From: Chitinispirillales bacterium ANBcel5
GTDB taxonomy: Bacteria; Fibrobacterota; Chitinivibrionia; Chitinivibrionales; Chitinispirillaceae
Length of the DNA stretch: 64,000 nt
Reading direction: 5' to 3'
Assembly: GCA_029688955.1 (NCBI GenBank)
Contig: JARUKZ010000008.1
Span: forward strand, 1 to 64,000
Shown: in pieces, positions 45,952-55,478 of the stretch
How positions within the stretch are numbered: the stretch's first letter is position 1
Layout: each line of letters begins with the position of its first letter
The notes under the pieces: model-generated
What the model saw: the letters and a program-made list of their open reading frames with translations, nothing else
Told to the model about the DNA's origin: nothing
The model's database searches: none
Position numbers and translations under genes: made by a program

Positions 45952-47265
45952 TCAGGAGTCAAATCTTTCATCAAAAACACGCTTTGCTTTACCTTCAGAT
46001 ACGGGTAAGCCTCCAGGTTCATGTAATTCTATAACAGGATTTATAGTGATAGAGGCCTTCAGCCTTTCGCTTATTTTTCTTTTCAATGCATCCAATTGAG
46101 AAATATCACCTGTAAAAAGTTTAGAGTAAATTTCGGTTTTTAGTGTTAACCGGTCCAGTTGCCCCTGCTTTTTTACCAAAATCTGATAATTAGTACCAAC
46201 TTCCGGTACACCCATTATGACCTCTTCAATCTGGGAGGGGAACACATTTACCCCATTAATTATAAGCATATCGTCAGAACGTCCCTTAATCCTTGCTATC
46301 CTTCTATGCGTTCTGCCACACTTACACATACCGCCATGAATATAGGAGAGATCACGAGTTCGGTATCGAAGAAGAGGGGTAGCTTCACGCCTCAGTGTAG
46401 TGAAAACAATTTCACCCTCCTGCTGTTCACCTAAAACTTCCATACTTAAAGGATCAATAATTTCCATAAGAAACGAATCTTCCCAAACGTGCATTCCATC
46501 CTGATAAACGCACTCAAATGCTACACCAGGCCCATTCATCTCAGAAAGGCCATAGGAGTTATACGCCTTAATTTGGAGCAGCTCCTGTACTTTCAGTCGC
46601 GTTTCTTCTGAATACGGCTCTGCACCCATAAAAGCTTTTTTAACCTTAAGCTCAGCCCTGTCTACCCCACAACATTCAAGCTGTGATGTTAAATGAAGCA
46701 GATAGCTTGGTGTTGCATGAACAACGGTTGTACCGAAATCCCGCATAAGGGACAACTGACGCCTGGTATTTCCTGAACTTGAGGGTATAACAAGAGCCCC
46801 CACTCTTTCAGCTCCATAATGAAACCCTAATCCCCCGGTAAAAAGCCCATAACTGGCCATATTCTGGAAAACATCACCCTGACCAACATCACACATAACA
46901 AAACAGCGTGCCATGAGGTCGGTCCAGGTATCTATGTCGTTTCTGGAATGATAAATAACCGTTGGTATACCTGTTGTTCCACTTGAAGTGTGAAGACGAA
47001 TGCTGTCCTTGATGTCACAGGAGAGTAATCCAAAGGGGTATGCCTCTCTAAGGTCATCCTTTGTGGTATACGGGATACGTTTGATATCCTCGAGTGTTTT
47101 TATTTCACTGCCCGATTTTATGCCAACTTTCCCTAATCTGCGCCTGTAAAAAGGAGTTTTAAGTGCTCTGTCGACAGTATCCCTAAGAAGCTTTAGTTGT
47201 AGCTCTTCAAGAGCCTCTCTCTGAATAGTTTCCTTTTCTTTGTTCCAGTATTTAACATCCATCAT
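45952..47265 (-). CDS. paaK: Phenylacetate-CoA ligase family protein
   Basis: This is an ANL-superfamily ligase of about 437 residues that joins aryl acids such as phenylacetate to CoA via an acyl-adenylate. The AMP-binding motif LHTSSGTTGIPTVIYHS and the SYGLSEMNGPGVAFEC region (A5-like) are intact. GRSDDMLIINGVNVFPSQIEEVI at the end matches the family C-terminal domain. The frame could extend to a TTG at 47289, but ATG at 47265 or 47262 is more likely. In this anaerobe-like context it probably works with keto-acid oxidoreductases in amino-acid fermentation or synthesis. The substrate is inferred. Confidence 0.88.
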   Translation of the reverse strand: MMDVKYWNKEKETIQREALEELQLKLLRDTVDRALKTPFYRRRLGKVGIKSGSEIKTLEDIKRIPYTTKDDLREAYPFGLLSCDIKDSIRLHTSSGTTGIPTVIYHSRNDIDTWTDLMARCFVMCDVGQGDVFQNMASYGLFTGGLGFHYGAERVGALVIPSSSGNTRRQLSLMRDFGTTVVHATPSYLLHLTSQLECCGVDRAELKVKKAFMGAEPYSEETRLKVQELLQIKAYNSYGLSEMNGPGVAFECVYQDGMHVWEDSFLMEIIDPLSMEVLGEQQEGEIVFTTLRREATPLLRYRTRDLSYIHGGMCKCGRTHRRIARIKGRSDDMLIINGVNVFPSQIEEVIMGVPEVGTNYQILVKKQGQLDRLTLKTEIYSKLFTGDISQLDALKRKISERLKASITINPVIELHEPGGLPVSEGKAKRVFDERFDS

Positions 47266-47298
47266 TTGAATCCCGGTTAAAAAAATCAATTACAGCTT

Positions 47299-47334
47299 AA
47301 AAAAAAAGCAGTGCCGTTAATTAGACAGCACTGC
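47299..47334 (-). terminator. Rho-independent terminator of the rubrerythrin gene
   Basis: On the minus strand GCAGTGC pairs with GCACTGC (47308-47334) and is followed by nine Ts. It begins 30 bases after the rubrerythrin stop and separates that gene from the ligase gene. Confidence 0.9.
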
Positions 47335-47363
47335 GTAATACAAATCGCTAAGCGTATTTAAAC

Positions 47364-47936
47364 TCAATATTGCTGAGTAGTGATTTCAAAGAAAGCCTGT
47401 GGATGCTCACAACACGGACACTTAGTCGGAGCTGCAAGCCCTTCATGAATGTGGCCACATTCTCTGCACTTCCACTTTACCGAGGTTTGCCTGTTAAAAA
47501 AGGCTCCCTGCTCCACCAGATCAGCCAACTGCAAGTAGCGTTCTTCATGATGTTTTTCGACAGCGGAGATCAATGAAAACTGTGTGGCGATTTTTGGAAA
47601 GCCCTCTTCCTTTGCTATACGTGCAAATTCAGGGTAGAGAATTGTATGCTCTTCATTTTCTCCTGCTGCAGCAGCTTTGAGGTTCTCAACTGTGCTCCCA
47701 ATCACCCCTGCAGGATAAGTTGCTGTGATCTCAACCGCTCCACCTTCCAGCAAACGGAAAAACCGTTTAGCATGCTGACGTTCGTTTTCCGCTGTTTCGG
47801 TAAATATAGATGCTATCAGCTCATACCCCTCTTTTTTAGCCACTTTTGCGGCAAAAAGATAACGATTACGAGCCTGTGATTCCCCTGCAAATGAAGCAAG
47901 AAGATTTTTCTCGGTTTTACTTCCCTTAATAGTCAT
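47364..47936 (-). CDS. rbr: Rubrerythrin
   Basis: This 190-residue peroxide-scavenging protein has an N-terminal four-helix di-iron domain with FAGESQARNRY, ETAENERQHAKRFF and the AVEKHHEERY metal motifs. It also has a C-terminal rubredoxin-like iron site (WKCRECGHIHEG.., KCPCCEHPQAFFEI). It reduces hydrogen peroxide with electrons from rubredoxin or NADH and is typical of anaerobes or microaerophiles. It has its own terminator and is likely monocistronic. Confidence 0.95.
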   Translation of the reverse strand: MTIKGSKTEKNLLASFAGESQARNRYLFAAKVAKKEGYELIASIFTETAENERQHAKRFFRLLEGGAVEITATYPAGVIGSTVENLKAAAAGENEEHTILYPEFARIAKEEGFPKIATQFSLISAVEKHHEERYLQLADLVEQGAFFNRQTSVKWKCRECGHIHEGLAAPTKCPCCEHPQAFFEITTQQY

Positions 47937-48175
47937 AACCCCTCCTTAGTGATAAAAAAACGGACCGGGAATCAATAAAACTAAGTTTTCTGATGTTTTA
48001 TTTTCAAGTAGTACGCTCTTTTTTTTGTTATCTCCAGTGGCTTTAAACTATTTATACTATTTAAACGAATACCGGAAAGGCCGCTTTAGTTTCATTGGGT
48101 AATTACAATGTTGTAGATTTATATGTGCATGGAAGTAATTAAAACGGTTTAGCTCAAGAGATAACGAATTAAATT

Positions 48176-48997
48176 ATGGTTGCCCCATTACAAAATAGCC
48201 TAAAACAGCAAGTTATCGTCTCTATCCGTAACTTAACTGTGAAATACGGAGAGCGAACGGTACTGAACAGGATTAACACCGCGTTTTTTGATTCCGAAAT
48301 CAGGGTTATTCTTGGAACCAGTGGATGTGGTAAGACCACTCTTTTAAAATCCATAATCGGGCTGCTAAACATTCACTCCGGAACAGTAACGATTTTTGGT
48401 CATGAGCTTGGGGATCCTGAAGAAGTTGAAAGTGCTAAATTACTCAGAAAAATCGGAGTTCTCTTCCAAAACGGGGCATTGCTTGGCTCCTTGAGTGTAG
48501 AGGAAAATATTGCGTTACCGCTTCAAATGCACACATCATTGCCCGAAAAACTTATTAAGGAGATGGTTCGTTTTAAACTCTCGCAGGTAGATCTGCCCCA
48601 TGCAGCCAGACTTTACCCCGGTGAGCTCTCCGGAGGGATGAGAAAAAGAGCCGCTCTTGCCAGAGCACTTATACTCGATCCACCACTTTTGTTTTGCGAT
48701 GAACCCTCTGCAGGGCTTGATCCTGTTACAAGCGCCGGACTCGACGAGCTGCTTTTAAAGTTGCGCTCAACTCTTGGCATTACCATCGTTGTTGTTACTC
48801 ACGAGCTATTTTCTATTGAAACTATTGCAGATAAAATTCTTTTTTTAAATGAAGGAAAAGTGCTTTTTGATGGTAAGCTGGATGATGCCCGAAAGATCAC
48901 AGAAGGGCCCATCAACCGCTTTTTCTGTCGTCAGGAGTCCAACAGCAACACCAGTGAAGCAAAGAAAGAGCGATTTAACCTGGAGTATGATTCATGA
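48176..48997 (+). CDS. MCE/Mla-type ABC transporter ATP-binding protein (MlaF-like)
   Basis: This 273-residue ATPase has Walker A GTSGCGKTT at 47-55, signature GELSGGMRKRAALARAL, Walker B LLFCDEPSAGLDP and the switch His in VVVTHELFSI. The LSGGMRKR signature and the downstream MCE gene mark it as the MlaF-type motor for lipid movement between membranes. The next gene overlaps by four bases. No permease (MlaE) gene is adjacent. No strong ribosome site precedes the ATG. Confidence 0.9.
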   Translation: MVAPLQNSLKQQVIVSIRNLTVKYGERTVLNRINTAFFDSEIRVILGTSGCGKTTLLKSIIGLLNIHSGTVTIFGHELGDPEEVESAKLLRKIGVLFQNGALLGSLSVEENIALPLQMHTSLPEKLIKEMVRFKLSQVDLPHAARLYPGELSGGMRKRAALARALILDPPLLFCDEPSAGLDPVTSAGLDELLLKLRSTLGITIVVVTHELFSIETIADKILFLNEGKVLFDGKLDDARKITEGPINRFFCRQESNSNTSEAKKERFNLEYDS

Positions 48998-49932
48998 GTA
49001 TTTCTGTTTCCCAGAAAGCGAGACTGGGGGTGTTTGTTGTTATTGGCAGCATAGTTTTGAGCCTGCTTATAGCTGTTCCCCTTGGTTTTCGTTTCAGAGA
49101 TAAGCAAAAAACATATATAGCCTATTTTAGCGGTGAAACTCTCAGCGGCCTGGAACAGGGAGCTGTGGTAAAATTCAATGGTGTACCCATCGGAAATGTT
49201 AACAGCATTGCCTACCTGCCACACGATTTAAGCAGTGTTAAGGTTACACTTAGAATCAACAGCGATTTTCCAGTGAAAGTGGACATGTACGCAACTACCG
49301 GATCTTTAGGAATAACAGGGCTTAAGTATATTGAAATTTCAGGCGGCAGCAATGAATCCGAGTTACTTAAAGAGGGAGCAGAATTACCTACCAGAGTCTC
49401 TATGATGGGATCGATAACCGGAAGAGCTGAATCGATAGCAGAGAGGATCGAATTGTTACTTGCACAGCTCAATCAATTTGCTGATCCAGACAGAGAGGAT
49501 GGCATAAACAGCATTGTAGAAAACCTTAGCCATATGTCTGGTGATGCACGTGAGTTCTTTAATGATGACTTCAAAGGTTTCTTTGAAACCTTAACTCCGG
49601 GAATACAGAGAATGTCAGAATCTTCTGAAGAGGTTATTGAAAAAGTTGGTGCCATCGCCGACAACATAGAAATGATGACCAACACACTAAATGAAAGCTT
49701 TCGGGCTGAACAATTTAACTCTATACTTACAAGAGTTGATTCCACCGCAGCTTCGATGACGCAGTTAAGTGATAATCTTTCTATGATGATACTACAAACG
49801 CGGGAAGACTTTTCCGTAAGCATGGAAAACATCCGCCGGGCTTCAGAAAATGCTAACCAATTAACACGAATGCTCTCAGAAAATCCATCCCTTCTTTTGC
49901 GGGGTGAAGGCAGGGAAAGGGAGATCAGATGA
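48994..49932 (+). CDS. MCE-domain lipid transport protein (MlaD-like)
   Basis: This 312-residue protein has an N-terminal transmembrane helix (about 8-30) and one MCE domain (about 38-118: YFSGETLSGLEQGAVVKFNGVPIGNVNSI.., ATTGSLGITGLKYIEIS). A long helical C-terminal part (about 145-300) resembles the needle or coiled-coil extension of longer MCE proteins. It would form a periplasmic hexamer carrying lipids between membranes. It overlaps both neighbours by four bases (ATGA), so it is coupled in one operon. Confidence 0.9.
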   Translation: MSISVSQKARLGVFVVIGSIVLSLLIAVPLGFRFRDKQKTYIAYFSGETLSGLEQGAVVKFNGVPIGNVNSIAYLPHDLSSVKVTLRINSDFPVKVDMYATTGSLGITGLKYIEISGGSNESELLKEGAELPTRVSMMGSITGRAESIAERIELLLAQLNQFADPDREDGINSIVENLSHMSGDAREFFNDDFKGFFETLTPGIQRMSESSEEVIEKVGAIADNIEMMTNTLNESFRAEQFNSILTRVDSTAASMTQLSDNLSMMILQTREDFSVSMENIRRASENANQLTRMLSENPSLLLRGEGREREIR

Positions 49933-50603
49933 TAAAAAACGTATTGGCAATTGTTAGATTTGTTGTACCCTTGATAGCACTAATCCACTTAAGTTGTGCC
50001 AGGGTGCCATTAAAACATTATTATACGCTTAACTACACGCCAAACCCTATGCCGCAAAGGATTCTCCAGGAACCCTATCCTTATATAATAAGACTCCGAG
50101 AGTTTAGTATTGAAGAAGCATACAACAGGCCCCAGATAGTCTACAGGCTCAGTCCCTTTGAACTTCAATACTACGTTTACAGAGTCTGGGCTGTGAGGCC
50201 AACAAGAATGATTACCGACCTGGTTTTCAAACATCTGACAAGCACCAATCTTGTTTCATCAGTAGTGAGAAGATTTGATGAAGGCCGACGTCCTGATTAT
50301 GAACTCTCTGGTATGATTGAAGCGCTTGAAGAATATGACAGTGAAGACATTAGTTTTGCCCATCTGGCATTGCGAATCGAACTCACCCGCCTCAGTGATG
50401 GAGCAAATATTTACAATCGTCACTTTGACCTACGAAAGCGAGTGTATCAGCAGGAGCCCAAATTTGTAGTCAGAGAACTCTCCTCTATTATGGAATATAT
50501 AATGACACAAGCACTTCAGGACATTGATAAAAGGTTGGCCAGGGAACTTGGTTTGGATGAAGGAAAAATACAGGATATAACCGAAACTTCATCACGCTTT
50601 TAA
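49929..50603 (+). CDS. ABC-type transport auxiliary lipoprotein (PqiC/DUF330-like)
   Basis: This 224-residue lipoprotein has a signal ending in HLSCAR. The mature part begins HYYTLNYTPNP.. and contains IRLREFSIEEAYNRPQIVYRLSPFELQYYVYRVWAVRPTRM (quoted as two adjoining segments of the family pattern), as in the PqiC/LptE-like auxiliary lipoproteins of MCE systems. It probably sits in the outer membrane as the docking end of the MCE bridge. It starts within the end of the MCE gene. Confidence 0.87.
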   Translation: MIKNVLAIVRFVVPLIALIHLSCARVPLKHYYTLNYTPNPMPQRILQEPYPYIIRLREFSIEEAYNRPQIVYRLSPFELQYYVYRVWAVRPTRMITDLVFKHLTSTNLVSSVVRRFDEGRRPDYELSGMIEALEEYDSEDISFAHLALRIELTRLSDGANIYNRHFDLRKRVYQQEPKFVVRELSSIMEYIMTQALQDIDKRLARELGLDEGKIQDITETSSRF

Positions 50604-50630
50604 CTCAACCGGACTTGTTATGGAGATTAT

Positions 50631-52385
50631 ATGAAGAGTAACACCGTGCTGTTTTTTTCAGTTTTGCTGCTTTTAACCTTTGCTGTAACGATTTTAGCAG
50701 AACTGCCAGGTGAAGAATTAACACAAGAACATCTTGACCAAATCTTCCAGCAGCATTATACAGAGCCAACGGGTTCTTCATTACAAAAGCTGCAACCTCT
50801 CAGAGGTGACTCATGGCTCGAAGAAGCCATGAAAACCTGGGAAGCACCACCTCTATCCACTCAACAGGCTTCTGATAACACACTGATACCTTTTGGAAAA
50901 GGGGGCGTGTTTATCCCCCGTTTCACAGAAACCAGCTTTGAACCCGACCTTGAAATCTATAGCAGCGACAGGGAGTATATACTCTCAGGAGAAACCGGAA
51001 AAACGTATGCGCTCGAACCCGGTGAATACAGAGTTGTTCTTGGAAGCGGCTCTCACCGCCAAAGAATCACAAAAGATGTAACGGTTGAGGAAGACCGCAC
51101 TGTGGCGCTAATGCCCAAATGGTCAGGTCTGATCATTGATGTAGTCGATGAAAACGGACAACCATTCAGAGGCGAATATGAGCTTGCCAGAATCGACCAG
51201 TTTGAACCCTATGGCAGAGGGTATGGAGCAAGCCCCGAAATGGGAGAAAGCGTGAGAACCTGGATTCTTGAACCAGGGATTTATAAGATTTTTGGTGTCG
51301 GTGAAGGATATCATACCCTTAGCAATTTTGTAACAGTCAGATTGGTACCCGGAGAATTGACCCGCTTTCTTCTTATTCAGGATAAGGCAACAAATGATAT
51401 AAGAGGTGGTGGAATGGTGCAAATGGCTCAAACCAGCAGTATCACTCCCTCCTGGAGATATGGTGCAAATGTGGGGGGTAATGTTCATTTTGCCGCAGAT
51501 ATAAAACGAGATGTCGAGCCGTATACCAGAAACACCTCTCTTAACCTTAACCTCCTTTTTGACACATGGCTTGTGTACAGAAGAAAACCAGCCGACTGGA
51601 ATACCCGTTTTAGAATTGAGCAGGGTTTTAATGTTTCTGATTGGGATATTACAGACATGACCAGTTACCCGGATAAAATGACTATTAACTCTCTTTTTAT
51701 CTGGAGATTCCTGCCCTGGCTGGGCCCTTACAGCAGAATGGAGTTAGTCACAAGTTTTTTTCCTGAGCACATAAAGCGTGATGATGAAAAATGGTTTTCA
51801 TTTGTTGACAGCGACAGTGTTTTTAACCCAGCCATTGGATTTGATAGTTCAAAAAGTTTTGAAGCACAACCGTCCTTTTCACCCACCACTTTTGATTTGG
51901 GAGCAGGTGTAAATGCCGATCTGGCTACTTTTAGGTATTTTGAATCAAAGTTAAGAGTAGGAGTAAGCAGCAAGTACTCAAGATATGCAGACCGTTACAG
52001 AAGATTTGAAAAAAGTAATATTAAATACAACGAAGGCGATTCTCTTGAATATGCTGAAAAAATCAGCAACAGCATAACTCTTCAGAAAGAGAAAAATGCG
52101 GACATCTTTGAATTTGGCCCACAATTCTCCCTTGGAGCAATGCTTCGTATAGGGCGTTATGCTACGGCTGAAGCAGAACTAAAGCTTTTTGCTCCTATAG
52201 CTCCGGTCCAGCGTTTCAGGAGTCCTGACTATGATTTTAGCTCTGTTTTAAGCTGGAGGCTTACCCGCTATCTGACACTTGATTACTTCTACCGCCGAAC
52301 TCTCAAACAACCTGCAGATCTTGATATCCCCGATGACAATTCTTCACATGGTGTCTGGCTCAGGTTACACTTTTCAAGCAGATAG
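50631..52385 (+). CDS. Outer-membrane protein of the MCE operon
   Basis: This 584-residue exported protein has an N-terminal signal (NTVLFFSVLLLLTFAVTILA), two small PEGA-like or Ig-like beta modules (about 100-250: GKTYALEPGEYRVVLGSG, RTWILEPGIYKIFGVG), and a C-terminal part of amphipathic strands ending in HGVWLRLHFSSR, like an outer-membrane barrel. It lies 27 bases after the auxiliary lipoprotein gene, so it may be the outer-membrane acceptor or a structural part of the lipid-transport assembly. That role is inferred from position. Confidence 0.75.
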   Translation: MKSNTVLFFSVLLLLTFAVTILAELPGEELTQEHLDQIFQQHYTEPTGSSLQKLQPLRGDSWLEEAMKTWEAPPLSTQQASDNTLIPFGKGGVFIPRFTETSFEPDLEIYSSDREYILSGETGKTYALEPGEYRVVLGSGSHRQRITKDVTVEEDRTVALMPKWSGLIIDVVDENGQPFRGEYELARIDQFEPYGRGYGASPEMGESVRTWILEPGIYKIFGVGEGYHTLSNFVTVRLVPGELTRFLLIQDKATNDIRGGGMVQMAQTSSITPSWRYGANVGGNVHFAADIKRDVEPYTRNTSLNLNLLFDTWLVYRRKPADWNTRFRIEQGFNVSDWDITDMTSYPDKMTINSLFIWRFLPWLGPYSRMELVTSFFPEHIKRDDEKWFSFVDSDSVFNPAIGFDSSKSFEAQPSFSPTTFDLGAGVNADLATFRYFESKLRVGVSSKYSRYADRYRRFEKSNIKYNEGDSLEYAEKISNSITLQKEKNADIFEFGPQFSLGAMLRIGRYATAEAELKLFAPIAPVQRFRSPDYDFSSVLSWRLTRYLTLDYFYRRTLKQPADLDIPDDNSSHGVWLRLHFSSR

Positions 52386-52400
52386 ATTTGTGCACTGGTT

Positions 52401-53153
52401 TTATATGATACTTGCAAGAAACTCTACAGAATTAAAACCAGTACGCACATCCAAATGGTACCGACAATAGTCAACTAAAGCCCTGGTAATTCGAAGTGAT
52501 TCAACAGGTGAATCAAACCCCTCTGTTGATAAGTCGATCTGTTCAAAGTACACAAGGACGGCACCGGGAAATACTGTTGTGCCATTTAAAGAACCGGCAC
52601 AACCAGTACACACCATCGACCCCCGGGCAATATTCAAAACTGCAGCATCGTTCATTTTTAATGGTTTAAGGCAATACAAGCACTTTTCGGTTGCTATTTT
52701 AAATCCCAAATGCTCGGTAAACCGTGCAAAGAAATGCCAGAGCAACGGAAACACATACTTTTTATCTGTAGTGTTCAAAACATTTAAAAAGTCACTTAAA
52801 AGACCATAGGCGACCGGATTACTACCATATTGACTGCTTGATTTAAGTACAAGCTCCAAAGCCAGGTCCCGAATCACCGACTTAACGACATCTGCCCTTA
52901 TTCCAGGAAAAAATTCTGCAACGGAAAGTGAACCGAGAGTATGGAGATCACGATTTTGTTTAAAATAGACCAGCGTCTCAATGATAAATCCCCTATCAAG
53001 GAAAATTGCATTCTTATCCCTACGCCTCACCCCCTTGGCTATACAATTAACAGATCCATGCTGTGGTGTGAGAACACGCAAAATGCAACTGGTTTCACGA
53101 TAGGGAGTGAGAGAAAGTACTACGGCACTGCTTTTTTCAATACTCATTATCAA
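52401..53153 (-). CDS. recO: DNA repair protein RecO
   Basis: This 250-residue recombination mediator has an N-terminal OB-fold (SAVVLSLTPYRETSCILRVLTPQHG.., CIAKGVRR), a helical core, and the zinc site CLYC..CTGC in the C-terminal half. It loads RecA onto single-stranded DNA in the RecFOR pathway. The start overlaps the stop of the DUF502 gene by four bases. It is convergent with the MCE operon. Confidence 0.92.
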   Translation of the reverse strand: MIMSIEKSSAVVLSLTPYRETSCILRVLTPQHGSVNCIAKGVRRRDKNAIFLDRGFIIETLVYFKQNRDLHTLGSLSVAEFFPGIRADVVKSVIRDLALELVLKSSSQYGSNPVAYGLLSDFLNVLNTTDKKYVFPLLWHFFARFTEHLGFKIATEKCLYCLKPLKMNDAAVLNIARGSMVCTGCAGSLNGTTVFPGAVLVYFEQIDLSTEGFDSPVESLRITRALVDYCRYHLDVRTGFNSVEFLASII

Positions 53154-53851
53154 TCACGAAAATCCAGTATCGACTCATCTTCTTCAGTGTTACGTTTAAA
53201 TATGGAAGTCCAGTTCCATGCTTTAAGCCCTACAGGCTTTTGATCAATAACACTCTCTCCATTCAGCAAACCCGCTGACATGATTCTTTTTACTGCCACT
53301 TCAACCGGAATATCAAGATAGATAATGTCGTCTTCTGGATAATAAAGCAAAAAACCAGAAGTGGGATTGGGAGTAGTAGGGATAAAAACAGCAACAAGAT
53401 CTTTTCCTACCAACTTAGCGAAATCAGCATTTTTACTTGAAGTCACAAAAGCGATGGTGTAGCAGTTTTCTTTTGGATACTCAATTAAGACAACTTTTTC
53501 AAAGAGTTTTTTATTCTGAAGCGACACTGCATCAACTACCTGCTGAACACCAAGATAGATCTTATTTAAAACCGGGATATTGGCCATCAGCGCATCGCCG
53601 GTATCAATTAATTTTTTCCCAAAGTAGTTTTTTGCAAGCAACCCTACGATATAGGCAAGAACTATGGTTACCGTTATCCCAAATCCGGTCCCCCATTCAA
53701 CCCCAAGTACACTGGGAAGCGCAGAATCGATCCATACAAAAAGCTGAATTATTATCAACAACGTTACTAAAAGAGGGATTATGAGTAAAACACCTGCAAT
53801 TACATTAGACCTGAACTGCTTTAATATCTCTTTAACTCTTAGGAAATCCAT
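53150..53851 (-). CDS. DUF502 family membrane protein
   Basis: This 233-residue inner-membrane protein has two N-terminal helices (about 18-38 and 52-70) and a cytoplasmic or periplasmic domain with FVTSSKNADF.., VFIPTTPNPTSGFLLYYPEDDIIYLDIPVEVAVKRIMSAG (two adjoining family motifs). These are typical of DUF502, a widespread family of unknown function. It is translationally coupled to recO. Confidence 0.9.
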   Translation of the reverse strand: MDFLRVKEILKQFRSNVIAGVLLIIPLLVTLLIIIQLFVWIDSALPSVLGVEWGTGFGITVTIVLAYIVGLLAKNYFGKKLIDTGDALMANIPVLNKIYLGVQQVVDAVSLQNKKLFEKVVLIEYPKENCYTIAFVTSSKNADFAKLVGKDLVAVFIPTTPNPTSGFLLYYPEDDIIYLDIPVEVAVKRIMSAGLLNGESVIDQKPVGLKAWNWTSIFKRNTEEDESILDFRD

Positions 53852-53859
53852 ACCTGTTA

Positions 53860-54141
53860 TTAATCCTCAACAAATTTATAAATTTTTTCATCTTCAGCCG
53901 ACATCCCCAGTTTTTCCCGAGCAACCCGCTCAATATAGGCAGTGTCAGAAACAAGCTTGTCCCGTACCTCCTTTAATGAATCCAGAGATTCAATCGCTTC
54001 ACTTATCTGCTCTGAGCGCCTTTTTATTTCCAGGTGTGTACGATAGACATCGATAAGCCCCTGATTACCAAAAACCAAAGCCGAGATTAGAGACAGCACA
54101 ACCAAACAAACTATGAGAATAACTATATTTTTTTTCTTCAT
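53860..54141 (-). CDS. FtsB/DivIC-like septum formation protein
   Basis: This 93-residue bitopic protein has one N-terminal transmembrane helix (about 5-25) followed by a coiled coil (HLEIKRRSEQISEAIESLDSLKEV..) and the conserved ERVAREKLGMSAEDEKIY segment of FtsB/DivIC. It would join FtsL and FtsQ in the divisome. It overlaps dprA by four bases. Confidence 0.85.
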   Translation of the reverse strand: MKKKNIVILIVCLVVLSLISALVFGNQGLIDVYRTHLEIKRRSEQISEAIESLDSLKEVRDKLVSDTAYIERVAREKLGMSAEDEKIYKFVED

Positions 54142-55238
54142 ATTAATCGTATATAAGACTGACCACTTTTCTGCTGAACAAAGCCCTTAAGTTCAAGACT
54201 CAAAAGCAGATCAAATAATTCAAAATCAACACAGTCCAGCTTCTCCTTTATCTGATCAATACGCATGGGAGAAAAGGAAAGTGTATTAAGCATGGTAATT
54301 TCAGGCACACTCAACATTTCTGTGCCTGGTATAGGTTCCCGTGTTCCCTTTAAACCTGTATCAGAAAGATTTGAGACAACCGTCATGTTTTCAATTATAT
54401 CATTTACACAGCACACCGGTGTAGCACCATTTTTTATCAGATTAAACGTTCCTAAACTCACAGAAGAAGTAATAGGCCCGGGTACAGAAAACACCTCTCT
54501 TCCCTGGTTTAAAGCATAATGAGCAGTGATTAATGATCCACTCTTCTTGCCAGCTTCCACCACAAGCACTCCTGCAGAAAGCCCGCTGATTATTCTGTTT
54601 CTGCGAGGAAAATTGTAGGCCTCCGGATGAGTACCCATCTGAAACTCTGAAATAAGAACCCCGTTTTCACAGATCTTATCGGAAAGATTTTTGTTGGATG
54701 ATGGATAGATGATATCTACACCACATCCAAGCACCGCGATAGTTTTACCTCCTGCATTAATCGCAGCCTCATGTGCACAAGTATCTATCCCCCGAGCCAT
54801 ACCACTCACTACCACAAGCCCCCCTGAAACAATATCTCTGGTTAGCATTGTGGTAACCTGTCTTCCATAGGAACTTGGCACACGGGTACCTACAATTGCT
54901 AAAGCATGCTTTTTGAGCACCGAGACATCGCCCTTAATATAGAGAACCGGTGGGGGTGCGAATATCTCTTTAAGGTAATCGGGGTAAAGAGTGTCATTCA
55001 GTGTTACCACTCTCACTCCAGCCTTGTGCGCTTTTTCAAGCTGTATCTGAGCCTGTTCAAAGAGTGAGTCTTTATTAAGGGACTTAATACAACTCTTTGG
55101 AATCAACCCCTGAGAGCAGAGTGTTTCAGGGGGGACTTTAAAAACCTCTTCCGGCGTTGCGTAGTGTTTAAGCATTTCAGAAATGCGAACCGGACCAATA
55201 CCTTTTGCGGCATTTAAAGCAATCCAGGCAAGTGGCAT
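54138..55238 (-). CDS. dprA: DNA-processing protein DprA
   Basis: This 366-residue protein protects incoming single-stranded DNA and loads RecA during natural transformation. The Rossmann-like core has the GTRVPSSYGRQ, SGMARGIDTCAHEAA, VLGCGVDIIYP and NFPRRNRIISGLS motifs of the family, followed by a C-terminal winged-helix-like part and preceded by a short SAM-like domain. It overlaps the ftsB-like gene. Uptake genes are not in the window. Confidence 0.93.
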   Translation of the reverse strand: MPLAWIALNAAKGIGPVRISEMLKHYATPEEVFKVPPETLCSQGLIPKSCIKSLNKDSLFEQAQIQLEKAHKAGVRVVTLNDTLYPDYLKEIFAPPPVLYIKGDVSVLKKHALAIVGTRVPSSYGRQVTTMLTRDIVSGGLVVVSGMARGIDTCAHEAAINAGGKTIAVLGCGVDIIYPSSNKNLSDKICENGVLISEFQMGTHPEAYNFPRRNRIISGLSAGVLVVEAGKKSGSLITAHYALNQGREVFSVPGPITSSVSLGTFNLIKNGATPVCCVNDIIENMTVVSNLSDTGLKGTREPIPGTEMLSVPEITMLNTLSFSPMRIDQIKEKLDCVDFELFDLLLSLELKGFVQQKSGQSYIRLI

Positions 55239-55478
55239 AAGCCCCTCCCGATTCTTTTAATAGTGCTACAGCTTCCAGCTCATTAAATTAATAACTGTCA
55301 AAATAATACTTGCATACAGTGCTTAATTAATAAATCGGGACCAATTTTAGGGCAAGTATCTTCGTGGTTCAATATTAGTGCCACAGTCTGCGCAATTTTT
55401 AAAGATACTAAAATAATCGATCTTTTCCATCCACATGGATAAGGTTGGTGGTTATGGACTTGAAGGAAGGAGGAAAAG

